A stretch of 64,000 bases of DNA from Aequorivita vladivostokensis (GCF_000952855.1 NZ_JSVU01000001.1:310001-374000); one strand, 5' to 3'; positions 1-10,113 are shown, counted from the first letter of the stretch. Notes: a model not told the origin generated them from the sequence alone. Numbers and translations are program-made.

Positions 1-52
1 GAAACTAAGATAGGTTTTCACCTTAATTATTAATCTTTAAAAAAGAATAAAA

Positions 53-1615
53 ATGGCAGGAGGAAAACTATCCCCAAGGCAGAAGATGATTAACCTGATG
101 TATCTGGTTTTCATCGCGATGCTTGCACTTAATATGTCCAAAGAAGTATTATCTGCTTTTGGACTACTTAACGAACGATTAACAGAATCCAATAACGCTT
201 CCGAAGCAAGAAATACCGCTTTTATGGAAAGCCTTGCTACCAAAGCTTCAGAACAACCTGAGCAATATGGGGCAGTAAAAGAGAAAGCTGACAGAATCAG
301 CGCAATCTCTAACGAGTTTGATGCCTATATTGAAGGTATTAAAAACGATATGATGAGTACCGTTAAACCTGAAGATGCGCAGGATTATGAGGTTCAAGAC
401 AAACCGGACCATCTAGATCAAAAGTTTTTCCAAGGCGATAAACTTTCGCCAGCTGGTCAAGAGTTTGTAGCACAGATAGACAAATATCGCGAAGGCGTAT
501 TAGGTGTAATTGGCGATGACCCGAGATACCAGAGTATAGCGGCAGATGTTGCCAAAAAATTTGAAACCCAACCGGTAAAACGTCGTGATGGAGTTGAAGT
601 GCCGTGGTTAAACTATCATTTTGAAGGATTTCCACTAGTTGCTTCAAGAACAAAAATGACGCAATTACAAAATGATGTTAAAACTACCGAGAATGAAATT
701 CTTTCAAATATGTTGGCAGGACAGCAAGCAGCTGCTCTATCTTTCACACAGTATAATACATTGTTAGAAACTTCTAAATCGGCATATTATGCAGGTGAAG
801 AGTTCGATGGCGGAATTGTTCTGGGACGTAAGGATCCAAATACAAGACCGAATCGTGTAGAACTTACGTTGGATGGAAGACCTCTATCAGAAGGTCAGTA
901 TGCAATTGAGAATGGTAAGGTAATGTTGAAAATAAGTGCCGGTTCTCCTGGCGATCACAAAATTGAAGGAAATCTTATCTTCCTTGAAAATGGTGAAGAA
1001 AAGGAAATTCCAGTAAATGTTGGTTTCTCAACTATATCTAAACCAAACTCCGCCGTAATCGCCGCAGATAAAATGAACGTGGTGTATCGTGGGGTGGACA
1101 ACCCAATGACGGTTTCCATTCCTGGTATTCCTGACAACAAGGTGAATGCATCTGCTCCTGGGCTTTCTAAGGTTTCCGGAAGTAAATATGTTATGCGCCC
1201 GGGTGCTGGTAGAACTGTAACTATAACGGCTAGCGGAACCTTGCCCGACGGTACAGGGGTTAGAACTCCAGCTGAATTCCGTATAAAGGATATCCCTGCT
1301 CCAGTAGGTGCTATCCGTGGAGAGACTGGAATTGTGAGAATGGAGCGTGGAGGTCTTGAAATTTCCTCCGTATCTGCTGTATTGCCAGATTTTGATTTTG
1401 ATGTAAATCTTAACGTTACCGGATTTAGCTTCAAAGTGTCTGGACAGCCAACCGTTCGTGTAAATGGAACCAAGTTGGATGCCGCTGCAAAAGGCGCGCT
1501 TAGACGAGCTGGAAGAGGCGAGACCGTTCAAATTTTTGATATCAACGCCAGTGTCTCTGGAAGTGGTGTAATGCTTAAGAAAACCTCTCCAGTTATTATT
1601 GAATTGACAAACTAA
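53..1615 (+). CDS. gldM: GldM, type IX secretion/gliding motor protein
   Basis: GldM (PorM) is the long periplasmic shaft of the GldLM proton-driven motor that powers type IX secretion and gliding in Bacteroidota. The 520-residue product has the expected length. It starts with a short basic cytoplasmic stretch and one membrane helix at about residues 13-35 (MYLVFIAMLAL core), followed by a wholly periplasmic region. The C-terminal half has the beta-rich repeated domains typical of the family. The next gene is gldN two bases downstream, the usual gldKLMN order; gldL would lie before the window start. ATG start is preceded by an A-rich leader. Identification is by family recognition and by this gene order. 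Confidence 0.95.
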   Translation: MAGGKLSPRQKMINLMYLVFIAMLALNMSKEVLSAFGLLNERLTESNNASEARNTAFMESLATKASEQPEQYGAVKEKADRISAISNEFDAYIEGIKNDMMSTVKPEDAQDYEVQDKPDHLDQKFFQGDKLSPAGQEFVAQIDKYREGVLGVIGDDPRYQSIAADVAKKFETQPVKRRDGVEVPWLNYHFEGFPLVASRTKMTQLQNDVKTTENEILSNMLAGQQAAALSFTQYNTLLETSKSAYYAGEEFDGGIVLGRKDPNTRPNRVELTLDGRPLSEGQYAIENGKVMLKISAGSPGDHKIEGNLIFLENGEEKEIPVNVGFSTISKPNSAVIAADKMNVVYRGVDNPMTVSIPGIPDNKVNASAPGLSKVSGSKYVMRPGAGRTVTITASGTLPDGTGVRTPAEFRIKDIPAPVGAIRGETGIVRMERGGLEISSVSAVLPDFDFDVNLNVTGFSFKVSGQPTVRVNGTKLDAAAKGALRRAGRGETVQIFDINASVSGSGVMLKKTSPVIIELTN

Positions 1616-1638
1616 TATTGAGTATAAAACCCTATAAT

Positions 1639-2538
1639 ATGAATTTGAAAAATGTTGTTTTATGTGTTTTTGGCCTGGGAATGGCTGCCAGTGGGGCTGC
1701 ACAGGTAAATATTCTAAATGCCAAAACTCCCGAAGATATAGGTAAAAAGACCGAAGCACAAATTGCCTATGACAATGATACCCCATTGCCCTATGGTTAT
1801 ACCGACGAGCGCGATGTGTTGTGGTCCAAAACCACTTGGGAAATAATCGATCTAGATGAAAGAGTCAACTTCCCACTTTATTATCCTATAGATACAAACA
1901 ACATTGGTTCAGACAGACGTTCCCTTTATGATGTTTTGGTGAAAAACATAAAAAATGGAAATATTGAAAATGTTTACGCTGATTCCTATTTTACTGAAAA
2001 GCGTACCTTACAGGATATTGAAGCTTCGTTGGTCTATAGCGATACTACTGATTTGGGTATAGAACAATACAATGCCGAAGGCGTTGTAGATCCTCAATTT
2101 GTACGTCGTTTTTCCTTGAATGCAGGTGATATTGAAGAATGGCACATCCGCGGGTATTGGTATTTGGACAAGCGTCAAGGCGAACTCAAATATCGATTGT
2201 TAGGTATTTGCCCCGTCGCAAACGAGGCCCGTTCCAAGGCTTTTCCCGAAGATGGAATAGATTCCAAAGTAGAACTGTTCTGGGTTTGGTTTCCGGGAGC
2301 GAGAGAAGTATTGCACAATGCCAAAGCATTCAATAGAAAGAATACGTCGCAACCTATATCTTATGACCATTTGCTGAATTCGAGGCGCTTCCACGCGGTG
2401 ATTTACAAAGAGGACAACGTACAAGGCGATAGGGATGTAAAAGATTACATCAATGACAATGCCCTTATGCAATTGCTGGAATCTGACAGAATCAAGGAGC
2501 AAATTCGTAATATAGAAATAGATTTGTGGAATTATTAA
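1639..2538 (+). CDS. gldN: GldN, type IX secretion outer ring protein
   Basis: GldN (PorN) forms, with GldK, the periplasmic ring attached to the outer membrane in the type IX secretion system. I place the start at the ATG at 1639 because a signal peptide follows directly (MNLKNVVLCVFGLGMAASG, cleavage near AAQ). The in-frame TTG at 1618 would add seven unneeded residues. The mature part begins with the NILNAKTPEDIGKK region and contains WSKTTWEIIDLDERVNFPLY, which fits the GldN family. Length is 299 residues. It is cotranscribed with gldM (23-base gap from the ATG) and followed by a hairpin terminator. Confidence 0.95.
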   Translation: MNLKNVVLCVFGLGMAASGAAQVNILNAKTPEDIGKKTEAQIAYDNDTPLPYGYTDERDVLWSKTTWEIIDLDERVNFPLYYPIDTNNIGSDRRSLYDVLVKNIKNGNIENVYADSYFTEKRTLQDIEASLVYSDTTDLGIEQYNAEGVVDPQFVRRFSLNAGDIEEWHIRGYWYLDKRQGELKYRLLGICPVANEARSKAFPEDGIDSKVELFWVWFPGAREVLHNAKAFNRKNTSQPISYDHLLNSRRFHAVIYKEDNVQGDRDVKDYINDNALMQLLESDRIKEQIRNIEIDLWNY

Positions 2539-2567
2539 TGGATTAATGAAACCATAATTTGAAGAAA

Positions 2568-2605
2568 GCCCTTCAAGTTCCATTTTGGAAACTGAAGGGT
2601 TTTTA
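2568..2605 (+). terminator. Rho-independent terminator after gldN
   Basis: CCCTTCAAGTT and AACTGAAGGG form a stem with one bulged base. It is followed by TTTTTAG, and sits 30 bases after the gldN stop. Confidence 0.75.
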
Positions 2606-2690
2606 GTTTTGTAATATTATTCAGCTCATTGCAAACTGCTGCAGAATCGTTATAAACAATAAGACACAGGTTTAAAATTTCAAATTTATT

Positions 2691-3737
2691 ATGAAGCAAT
2701 TAGATTATATAGTCGTAGGCTTGGGCATTGCTGGAATTAGTATGTGCGAGCAATTTCAAAAGCGGGGAAAGTCCTTTGTTGCGATAGATTGCAATCGGGA
2801 TGGCGCTACCGCAAAGTCCGGCGGTGTTTTTAATCCAACGGTACTTAAACGTTTTACGGCGGCCTGGAATGCATCTGCTTTTTTTCCTGTGGCGATTGAT
2901 TTCTATAAGATACTTTCCGATAAATTGGGAAAGGAGTTTTTTATTGAAACCCCAATTTTAAGGGTTTTCAAAAGTGTGGAGGAACAAAACAATTGGTCTG
3001 TTGCGAGCGATAAAAGAGAACTGCAGCAATTTCTTTCTTCGGAAGTGATAAAGAATAGCAATCCCGCAGTCCTCGCTCCATTCGGATTTGGAAAAGTATT
3101 GGGAACGGCCCAAATCCATACCAATGTTCTACTTTCGAAATACCGAAATATGCTTCAGAAAAAGGATGCACTGCTTCTCGAAGATTTCCAATTTGACCAT
3201 TTTGAACAAAATGAAAACGGAGTGGTTTACAAGAACATTTCAGCAAAAAAGATAATCTTCTGCGAAGGTGCAAAGGCCATTGAAAATCCGTTTTTTCCAA
3301 AACACACGATAATTGGCAACAAGGGCGAATATGTAATTATCCACGCCCCCGAACTTAATCTGTCAACGTTTTTAAAGGGGCCGGTTTACGTTATTCCTTT
3401 GGGAAACGACCATTATAAGGTAGGCGCCACCTATAGCCGCGATGATTATAGTTTGAATACAACGGAGGACGCAAAGGAAGAAATACTTTCAAAATTAAAG
3501 ACCTTCATAACCTGTTCCTTCCAACTGATAGGGCAAACTGCGGGAGTAAGGCCCACGACCAAAGATCATCGACCTTTGATGGGAAATTTAAAAGAAAACC
3601 CGAATGTGGTTTTTTTCAATGGTTTGGGCTCCCGGGGATTTTTAATGGCGCCGCTGATGGCCGAGGTGCTTTTTGATTCTCTGGAGCGCAATGTACCGCT
3701 TCCAAAGGAAATGGATATTAATAGAATGTTGAAATAA
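2691..3737 (+). CDS. FAD-dependent amino-acid oxidase-type oxidoreductase (DAO family)
   Basis: A 348-residue flavoprotein of the DAO fold. The N-terminus carries the dinucleotide-binding beta-alpha-beta motif (VVGLGIAGISMCEQ, residues 8-21) ending in an acidic residue (AIDC). A GGVFNP stretch near residue 44 fits the FAD-binding substrate loop. The C-terminal VRPTTKDHRPLMG and FNGLGSRGFLMAP segments match the conserved second FAD contact of ThiO, MnmC C-terminal and glycine oxidase proteins. Substrate cannot be deduced. It is a monocistronic gene, convergent with the DUF983 gene that ends 5 bases away. Confidence 0.8.
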   Translation: MKQLDYIVVGLGIAGISMCEQFQKRGKSFVAIDCNRDGATAKSGGVFNPTVLKRFTAAWNASAFFPVAIDFYKILSDKLGKEFFIETPILRVFKSVEEQNNWSVASDKRELQQFLSSEVIKNSNPAVLAPFGFGKVLGTAQIHTNVLLSKYRNMLQKKDALLLEDFQFDHFEQNENGVVYKNISAKKIIFCEGAKAIENPFFPKHTIIGNKGEYVIIHAPELNLSTFLKGPVYVIPLGNDHYKVGATYSRDDYSLNTTEDAKEEILSKLKTFITCSFQLIGQTAGVRPTTKDHRPLMGNLKENPNVVFFNGLGSRGFLMAPLMAEVLFDSLERNVPLPKEMDINRMLK

Positions 3738-3742
3738 ACTGC

Positions 3743-4129
3743 TTAGGCCTTCGCTTTTTCTTTGTCGTATTTCATAAAAAAATTGATCCAAATATTTCGC
3801 GATATTCTTAGAATTATAGGAAACATGATTACCAAAACCCCAATAATTGCAAGAAATGTATAGTGTTTGTCCAAGCCTATAAAAAAGAAAGCGATTATAA
3901 ATGCCGCAACCGCAAGAGCCACTCCCACCGCATAGCTTACATACATTGCCCCGTAAAAAAAGGATGGCTCCATTTTAAATTTTATATCGCAGTGGCTGCA
4001 TCTGTCGTGCATTTGTAGGACTTTCGACAGTTTATAAGGGTTGGCGTCCACATACATTTTCCCCTTATGGCAGACGGGGCAGGTGCCGGTAAATACGCTG
4101 TAGAGTTTGGTGCCTTTAAGGAATTGCAT
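3743..4129 (-). CDS. DUF983 small membrane protein
   Basis: A 128-residue protein with two CxxC zinc-finger-like pairs near the N-terminus (CPVCHKGK and CSHCDIKF), followed by two membrane helices at about residues 60-85 and 90-110. This is the DUF983 arrangement. I chose the inner ATG at 4129 (MQFLKGTKLYS), since family members start just before the first cysteine pair. An upstream ATG at 4162 is also open. Function is unknown. It is divergent from the ABC-F gene. Confidence 0.8.
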   Translation of the reverse strand: MQFLKGTKLYSVFTGTCPVCHKGKMYVDANPYKLSKVLQMHDRCSHCDIKFKMEPSFFYGAMYVSYAVGVALAVAAFIIAFFFIGLDKHYTFLAIIGVLVIMFPIILRISRNIWINFFMKYDKEKAKA

Positions 4130-4220
4130 TGTCGGTTTTTTTAGCACCGCAAAATTAAGCATCTTTGCAGAAATTTCAGCGGAAATTCATAATTCATCAA
4201 TTCGAATTCATATTTAATAA

Positions 4221-6131
4221 ATGGTAAATATCCACAATCTTTCGGTTTCCTTTCAAGGCGACTATTTGTTCGAAAAAATCACTTTTCAGCTAAAGCCGGG
4301 CGACCGGGTAGGTTTAGTGGGTAAGAACGGCGCTGGCAAATCTACGCTGTTAAAAATAATTGCTGGGGAGCAGGAATACGATACCGGCCAAATAGCGACC
4401 GACAAGGAAATTTCCATAGGCTTTTTAAAACAGGATATCGATTTTGAGAAAGGGAGAACCGTTCTGGAAGAATCATACGAGGCCTTTACCGAAATAAAAA
4501 AACTTGAAAAGCAACTTGCTGAAATAAATAAGCAATTAGCCGAGCGGACCGATTATGAAAGCGATGGCTATCACCAATTGATGGTTGATTTGAACGAAAT
4601 TCAACATCAATACGAAATTCACGGCGGTTATAATTACCAAGGCGAAACCGAGCGGATCCTCCAAGGTTTGGGTTTCCAAAGGGAAGATTTTACAAAGCTT
4701 ACCGAGACCTTTTCGGGCGGATGGCGTATGCGAATTGAGCTTGCAAAACTGTTGCTCCAAAATAATGATATTTTGCTACTGGATGAGCCCACAAACCACT
4801 TGGATATTGAATCCATTCTTTGGTTGGAGGAATTTTTGAAAGGCTACACCGGCGCTGTGGTTATCGTTTCCCACGATAAAATGTTCTTGGATAACGTGAC
4901 CAACCGTACCATTGAAATTTCTCTTGGAAAAATTTACGATTTTAACAAACCTTATTCCCAATATTTAGTGCTGCGGAATGAACTTCGGGAACAGCAATTG
5001 GCTTCGCAGAAAAACCAGCAAAAGCAGATCGAGCAGACGGAGAAACTCATTGATAAATTCCGCGCAAAGGCGAGCAAGGCTACCATGGCACAGTCCCTCA
5101 TAAAAAAGCTGGACAAGATTGACCGTATTGAGGTAGATGAAGACGACAATAGCGTGATGACGCTGCGTTTTCCCGTTTCCATCACGCCGGGAAAAGTTGT
5201 GATGGAAGCCGAAAATATTTCCAAAAACTATGGCGATAAAGAGGTGCTTAAAAATGTAAATCTTTTGGTGGATCGCGACAGTAAAATAGCTTTTGTGGGT
5301 CAAAATGGTCAGGGAAAATCTACCTTGGCCAAAATCATTGTTGGCGAAATAACCTATCAGGGAAAGCTCACTTTGGGCCACAACGTGCAGATAGGCTACT
5401 TCGCACAAAACCAGGCAGATTATCTGGACGGAAGCAAGACCGTGCTCGATACCATGATTGATGCGGCCAATGAAAAAAACCGTAGCAAAGTTCGCGATAT
5501 TTTGGGATCCTTCCTTTTCCGCGGCGACGAAGTGGAAAAATACGTCCGGGTACTGAGCGGGGGCGAGCGAAACCGGTTGGCACTGGCGAAATTATTGTTG
5601 CAGCCTTTCAACGTTTTGGTGATGGATGAGCCTACCAACCACCTCGACATTAAGTCTAAAAACGTGTTGAAGGATGCGCTTAAAAGTTTTGAGGGCACCT
5701 TGATTTTGGTCTCCCACGATCGTGATTTTCTACAGGGATTGACGAATAAAGTTTATGAATTCAAGGACCGTCATATCAAAGAATATTTGGGCGATATTGA
5801 TTATTTCCTGGAGCAGCGAAACCTTCAAAATCTTCGCGAAGCCGAAAAACGAACGGTTGTTACCGAGGTAAAGGAAAAACGAAGCGCAGGCGAGGAGTAT
5901 GAAATTCAGAAAAAACTGAAATCTGCAAAAAATAAATTGAGCAATGTGGAGGCCTCCATTGCTGCCCTGGAAAAAGAGATAGCCAATATTGACACCGAAC
6001 TGCTTATCAATTACGAGGAAACCATCGCGAAACCCCACTTTTTTGACAAGTACCAAGAAAAGAAAAAGAAGCTCAAAAAGCTGATGGAAGAGTGGGAAGT
6101 ACTTCAGGAAACAGTGGAATCCCTATCCTAA
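4221..6131 (+). CDS. ABC-F family ATPase (Uup/EttA-like)
   Basis: A soluble protein of 636 residues with two ABC ATPase domains in tandem and no membrane segments, the ABC-F pattern. The first Walker A is GKNGAGKST (residues 34-42) and the second is GQNGQGKST (around 363). Both domains have LSGGE/FSGGW-type signatures and LLLDEPTNHLDIES or VMDEPTNHLDIKS Walker B segments. A charged linker between the domains (about 250-300) and a C-terminal coiled coil (about 560-636) resemble Uup. ABC-F proteins act on the ribosome E site to rescue or tune translation. Which subfamily it is cannot be fixed by eye. Confidence 0.9.
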   Translation: MVNIHNLSVSFQGDYLFEKITFQLKPGDRVGLVGKNGAGKSTLLKIIAGEQEYDTGQIATDKEISIGFLKQDIDFEKGRTVLEESYEAFTEIKKLEKQLAEINKQLAERTDYESDGYHQLMVDLNEIQHQYEIHGGYNYQGETERILQGLGFQREDFTKLTETFSGGWRMRIELAKLLLQNNDILLLDEPTNHLDIESILWLEEFLKGYTGAVVIVSHDKMFLDNVTNRTIEISLGKIYDFNKPYSQYLVLRNELREQQLASQKNQQKQIEQTEKLIDKFRAKASKATMAQSLIKKLDKIDRIEVDEDDNSVMTLRFPVSITPGKVVMEAENISKNYGDKEVLKNVNLLVDRDSKIAFVGQNGQGKSTLAKIIVGEITYQGKLTLGHNVQIGYFAQNQADYLDGSKTVLDTMIDAANEKNRSKVRDILGSFLFRGDEVEKYVRVLSGGERNRLALAKLLLQPFNVLVMDEPTNHLDIKSKNVLKDALKSFEGTLILVSHDRDFLQGLTNKVYEFKDRHIKEYLGDIDYFLEQRNLQNLREAEKRTVVTEVKEKRSAGEEYEIQKKLKSAKNKLSNVEASIAALEKEIANIDTELLINYEETIAKPHFFDKYQEKKKKLKKLMEEWEVLQETVESLS

Positions 6132-6214
6132 AAACAGGGAAAATCCTATAAGTTCTTTCGATTATTTGTCTTAACTTGTTCTTTTTAAACAAGTTAAAAT
6201 TAATCGTGGGGCTT

Positions 6215-7942
6215 ATGGAAAACGAAAATACCTTCAAATTATGCATCACCATGGCGGGCGCCGTTTCCGCGGGGGCTTATACGGCCGGCGTTTTGGACTA
6301 TTTAATTGAAACGCTCGAACTTTGGGAAAAGGCAAAAGTTATAAACCGAAGTAGAGGCATCAACCATCCCGATTATGACCATTCCATTCCAATGCACCAA
6401 GTGGAGATTGACGTTATAAGCGGCTCCTCGGCTGGGGGTATTTCGGGGTCGCTAACTTTTATGGCTTTGGCCGATAAGCATTTCAAAAGTTTCAACAAAG
6501 ACAATCCGACCGGGACCAATAATATTTTCTACAAAAGTTGGGTAGATATGGGCAATACTCCCCAAAACAGTACGGTGGATAAACTGCTGAACAATAATGA
6601 TTTAAAGGAATACGGCGAAGTGCGTTCCCTATTGAACACCCAAGCCATCGATGTAATTGCCGATGAGGCACTATCAGTCCGCGAACAGCGCGAAATTCCA
6701 AAATATGCCTCCGATAGTTTGGACGTAATTTTGACGACTACCAATCTGCGGGGCATTAATTTTATGGTAAACTTCGACGATAGCGGCCGAGATACTTCCA
6801 AAGGAACGGTGATTACCAACCACGGAGGATTTTTCAGATATAAGTTGAAAAACAATAAGTTTCCTGTAGGAATTCCCGAAAAGGAGGACGAATTGTATTA
6901 TGTGCTCGACCTGTCAAATACCAAACACCTGCAATATTTGAAGGATGCCACTTTGAGCACGGCCGCCTTTCCCATAGGTTTAAGGTCGCGGGAGGTTGCA
7001 ATTTCAGCCGAATACATAAAAAGGTATCCGAAATATTTATTTAACAAATCGAAGGGTATTGAGCCGCTGTTGCCCGAAGGCAATATTTATAAGTTTAATT
7101 CGGTAGATGGCGGGGTTATCAATAACGAGCCCTACGGAATTGGGCTGAAAGTCTTAAAAGAAAAGAACCCCAAAAGTATTGAGGCCTGCAAATATGGCGT
7201 TATCATGATAGACCCGTTTCCCAATAAGGACCACGACGTGGCCGAAAGCGGTAGCGGAATCATGAGCATAGCCGGCGGACTTTTTAAGGCACTTCGCAAT
7301 CAGGTGATGTTCAACCAGGATGGAATCTTGGAAGCATTGGATATGACGGATCGTACCAAATTTTTGATAGAGCCCGTTCGTAAAATTGAAAAAAACGGCA
7401 AATGGGTCCGTCCCAAGAATGATTTGGCCGCAGCTCCCATCGGTGGTTTTGCGGGCTTTTTAAGTCGTGATTTTCGGGAGCACGATTTTCAGTTGGGCAG
7501 AAAGAATTGTCAGGTTTTTTTACGCTATTATTTTGCGGTAGCTTCCGAAGATATAGAAAAGCGGCTTAGCATAGTTCCAAACAATGCCATTAAGGACAGG
7601 TTTCAATTTTCGGTTCCGGCAATGGACCCGAACGGCGATAAGTTTTTTCCTATTATCCCAGATATGCGCGTTCTGCGGAACTTTGATAATCAAGTGGATA
7701 AAGAAAAATACGGAAATGATGCTGAAATTCAGGATCTGCCGTACCCAAAATTATCCTTCTCGGAGTTTGAGGATCGCTACAAAGCCAAAATGAAGGATAG
7801 GATTGGGTTGATTGTGAAACATTTGCTGAAGAATAAATTTCTTTCTTTTTTGGCCAATTTCTTTTATGCTAAAAATGCAGGATATAAATTTGTAAAAGAA
7901 GCGCTGGAAAAGGAACTGGGCGAAAATGATCTCTTGAAATAA
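6215..7942 (+). CDS. Patatin-like phospholipase
   Basis: Lipid acyl hydrolase of the patatin fold, 575 residues from the ATG at 6215. An in-frame TTG at 6176 would only add a poorly conserved leader. The oxyanion-hole loop (GAVSAGAYTAG) is near the N-terminus. The nucleophile elbow is SGSSAGG (GxSxG), and the catalytic Asp motif is DGG in SVDGGVINNEPYG. Ser and Asp form the catalytic dyad of this family. The C-terminal third has no motif I recognise. No signal peptide is evident, so a cytoplasmic enzyme is likely. It is probably independently transcribed after the ABC-F gene. Confidence 0.85.
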   Translation: MENENTFKLCITMAGAVSAGAYTAGVLDYLIETLELWEKAKVINRSRGINHPDYDHSIPMHQVEIDVISGSSAGGISGSLTFMALADKHFKSFNKDNPTGTNNIFYKSWVDMGNTPQNSTVDKLLNNNDLKEYGEVRSLLNTQAIDVIADEALSVREQREIPKYASDSLDVILTTTNLRGINFMVNFDDSGRDTSKGTVITNHGGFFRYKLKNNKFPVGIPEKEDELYYVLDLSNTKHLQYLKDATLSTAAFPIGLRSREVAISAEYIKRYPKYLFNKSKGIEPLLPEGNIYKFNSVDGGVINNEPYGIGLKVLKEKNPKSIEACKYGVIMIDPFPNKDHDVAESGSGIMSIAGGLFKALRNQVMFNQDGILEALDMTDRTKFLIEPVRKIEKNGKWVRPKNDLAAAPIGGFAGFLSRDFREHDFQLGRKNCQVFLRYYFAVASEDIEKRLSIVPNNAIKDRFQFSVPAMDPNGDKFFPIIPDMRVLRNFDNQVDKEKYGNDAEIQDLPYPKLSFSEFEDRYKAKMKDRIGLIVKHLLKNKFLSFLANFFYAKNAGYKFVKEALEKELGENDLLK

Positions 7943-7983
7943 ACTATAAGAGTATTATTTCTACCGGCTAAAAACTGTCCACT

Positions 7984-8166
7984 ATGTTAGAATGTTTTTT
8001 TCAATGCCCGCACTGTTGGGAAGAAATATCGATGTTGCTGGATACTTCCGTTCGGCACCAAAAGTATATCGAGGATTGTGAGGTGTGCTGCAACCCCGTA
8101 GAACTTGAAGTAACCTTTCAGGATGGCGAACTTATTGGCTTTTCAGCGAATAGTATTGGGCAATAA
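7984..8166 (+). CDS. CPxCG-motif cysteine-rich zinc-ribbon protein
   Basis: A 60-residue protein with CPHC near the N-terminus (residues 8-11) and CEVCC about 25 residues later, a minimal zinc ribbon of the CPxCG family. Acidic throughout, soluble. Family function is not established. It starts 41 bases after the patatin gene, on the same strand. Confidence 0.8.
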   Translation: MLECFFQCPHCWEEISMLLDTSVRHQKYIEDCEVCCNPVELEVTFQDGELIGFSANSIGQ

Positions 8167-8213
8167 GTTTTAATTTTTTAATTTTCGGGAGACAAACCAA
8201 CCAACAACTCCCT

Positions 8214-8567
8214 ATGCTCTCCTCATTTAGTCTTGCAGACAATATCATTGGATTTATTATTGACGGCCCTTATACCGAAGACTCCATTGATAAGGTTCAA
8301 AATGAAATACTTGATAGACTAGAGGTTTTTAGCAGCGTAAGTTTTTATATAGAAGACACGTCCAATGCGGAAATTTCCTTAAAAGCCGTGCTAAAAAGTA
8401 TTCCCTTTAAGGTAAAAACAGGAAACCGGTTTGATAAAGTAGCGGTGGTTACAGATCGGAAATGGTTACAGCTTTTCAGTTCTATTGAAAGGTTGTTTGT
8501 AAACGCCGAGATTCGCTTGTACAGTACCCAGCAAAGATTGGAGGCTATCCAGTGGATAAGCCACTGA
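8214..8567 (+). CDS. STAS/SpoIIAA-like domain protein
   Basis: A 117-residue single-domain protein. The alternating hydrophobic strands and the segment SVSFYIEDTSNAEISLKA, followed by KVAVVTDRKWLQLFSS, fit the SpoIIAA-like (DUF3478) fold. Proteins of this family are small cytoplasmic or membrane-surface proteins of uncertain role. It is in line with the zinc-ribbon gene and ends 2 bases before the convergent AsmA-like gene. Confidence 0.6.
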   Translation: MLSSFSLADNIIGFIIDGPYTEDSIDKVQNEILDRLEVFSSVSFYIEDTSNAEISLKAVLKSIPFKVKTGNRFDKVAVVTDRKWLQLFSSIERLFVNAEIRLYSTQQRLEAIQWISH

Positions 8568-8568
8568 G

Positions 8569-10113
8569 CTAAAGCAGGATTTTCTGTAGCGCGTTTTTCA
8601 CATTAATCCACAGATAATTAAAAACAGACTTGTTCTTATTGCGAGTTGCCTCAGCAGTGCCTTCTTTATAATATTCATCTTTCTTTTTGCTGTTTTTTGA
8701 AATAAAGATATTTGCAATGGCAGAGAGAAAATTATTTTTTTCACCTTCTTTTTGTAGCAGCGTAACCTTGAAGTCAGAATAATTGACTTTCATGGTGATG
8801 TTTGAGGTATCGTTATTTCCATCTATAGTAAAATATGTTTGATTGGTACTGCCCTGAAGTTTTACATTTAAATTGGGTTGCGTAAAACTGTTTAATCTGT
8901 CCGCTACCAAGTGACCCACGTCGGCACTGAAAAGAAATTGGTCGTTCTTATTTTGAACATCAAAACTCCAGTTCACCGAGATGGGGGTTTTTTCCATAAA
9001 GTTGGCATTGATCTTTATCTCCGTCTTCGTTGGGCTCTCGTAGGTATTGCTTACGTGGGCCATGGCAGCGTTTAAGTTTTCAAAATTGATGGAGCCGCCC
9101 ATGTTTTCTGCATTTTGACGTTCTTCATAAACTATTTTCGCGTCCGATATTTTAAGGGAATCCACAGTGAGCGCGAATGGAAGCTCCCGAAGCATTTTGC
9201 TGTACAAAGGCTTTGTCTTGGTCTCATCGGCCACCAGTTTATCCCGAAATAGTTCCAGTGAAGGTTCGGTTAGGGAAACCTTTTTACTTTTTGCATAAAA
9301 ACGATTTTGCTTAAAACCAAAATCAATTCCTTCTACCGACAGCGATGGTACTGAAAGGTCATAATGATCGCGCTCTTTCGAAATCAGTTTTGACAATTCC
9401 TGTTTTGAATACTTTGTTTTTAGCTCTAAATTTTTAAAATTGGCAGTGCGGTTTTGGATGGAAAAATCCTGTACGGTCAGATTCTCAAATGCGCTTACCT
9501 TTACGAAAAGCGTATCGCTCTTGGCCTCGTAGTTTTTATAATCAAGCGGTATTTTTCGGGCAATGGTGTTGTTGTCTATTTTAATACCATTAATTTCCAC
9601 GGAAAGGCCTTTGGTATAGAGTTTTGTGGAATCCTGCCCTTTTTCAAAAATGGCCAGTTTGGTATGGTTTATTTTCAGATTGTCGATTATAATTGGCTTG
9701 TAAATTGAAATAAGACCGCCATCCGTGCTGTCTTCGATTTTTTGGACCCGGTCTTGGTAATAAGCTATCGTCGGATTTTCGAGGGTGATGTTTTCTATAT
9801 GTATTTCACCGTGGATTAAATAATCCCAATAGCTTACATCGAAAATTTTAAGTTTTTCGACGTTTACAAACGTATGTTGCGCCTCATTCTTTTTGTTTTT
9901 AATGATAAGTGAGGCATTGGTGATGGAGAGTGAGCCTCCAAAAGTTTCTACGGAAATTTCATCATAGGCTCTGGTCATATTTTGCGGCAATCGGTTCTTT
10001 ATAAAATCCTCAACCTTATTTTTAACAATTAAATTGGCTGCTATTGTTCCTATCAGGAAAACCGCACACAATGCCAGAATGCCGTAAATAATTTTTCTAT
10101 AGTTCTTTTTCAT
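8569..10113 (-). CDS. AsmA-like / DUF748-type envelope protein
   Basis: A 514-residue protein with an N-terminal membrane anchor (about residues 8-30). A long beta-rich periplasmic region follows, in which the first repeat (FGGSLSITNASLIIKN) has the look of AsmA/TamB/DUF748 proteins. These are thought to bridge the envelope and help lipid or protein delivery to the outer membrane. The C-terminus is basic and has KDEYYKEGTAEATRNKNKS followed by a hydrophobic tail. It is monocistronic, facing away from the tRNA gene. Confidence 0.6.
   Translation of the reverse strand: MKKNYRKIIYGILALCAVFLIGTIAANLIVKNKVEDFIKNRLPQNMTRAYDEISVETFGGSLSITNASLIIKNKKNEAQHTFVNVEKLKIFDVSYWDYLIHGEIHIENITLENPTIAYYQDRVQKIEDSTDGGLISIYKPIIIDNLKINHTKLAIFEKGQDSTKLYTKGLSVEINGIKIDNNTIARKIPLDYKNYEAKSDTLFVKVSAFENLTVQDFSIQNRTANFKNLELKTKYSKQELSKLISKERDHYDLSVPSLSVEGIDFGFKQNRFYAKSKKVSLTEPSLELFRDKLVADETKTKPLYSKMLRELPFALTVDSLKISDAKIVYEERQNAENMGGSINFENLNAAMAHVSNTYESPTKTEIKINANFMEKTPISVNWSFDVQNKNDQFLFSADVGHLVADRLNSFTQPNLNVKLQGSTNQTYFTIDGNNDTSNITMKVNYSDFKVTLLQKEGEKNNFLSAIANIFISKNSKKKDEYYKEGTAEATRNKNKSVFNYLWINVKNALQKILL

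Noticed and set aside
1028-1786. 252-codon open frame on the minus strand over gldM/gldN
   Set aside because: It lies wholly opposite gldM and the start of gldN, with a low-complexity composition and no known family. It is the shadow of a real gene.
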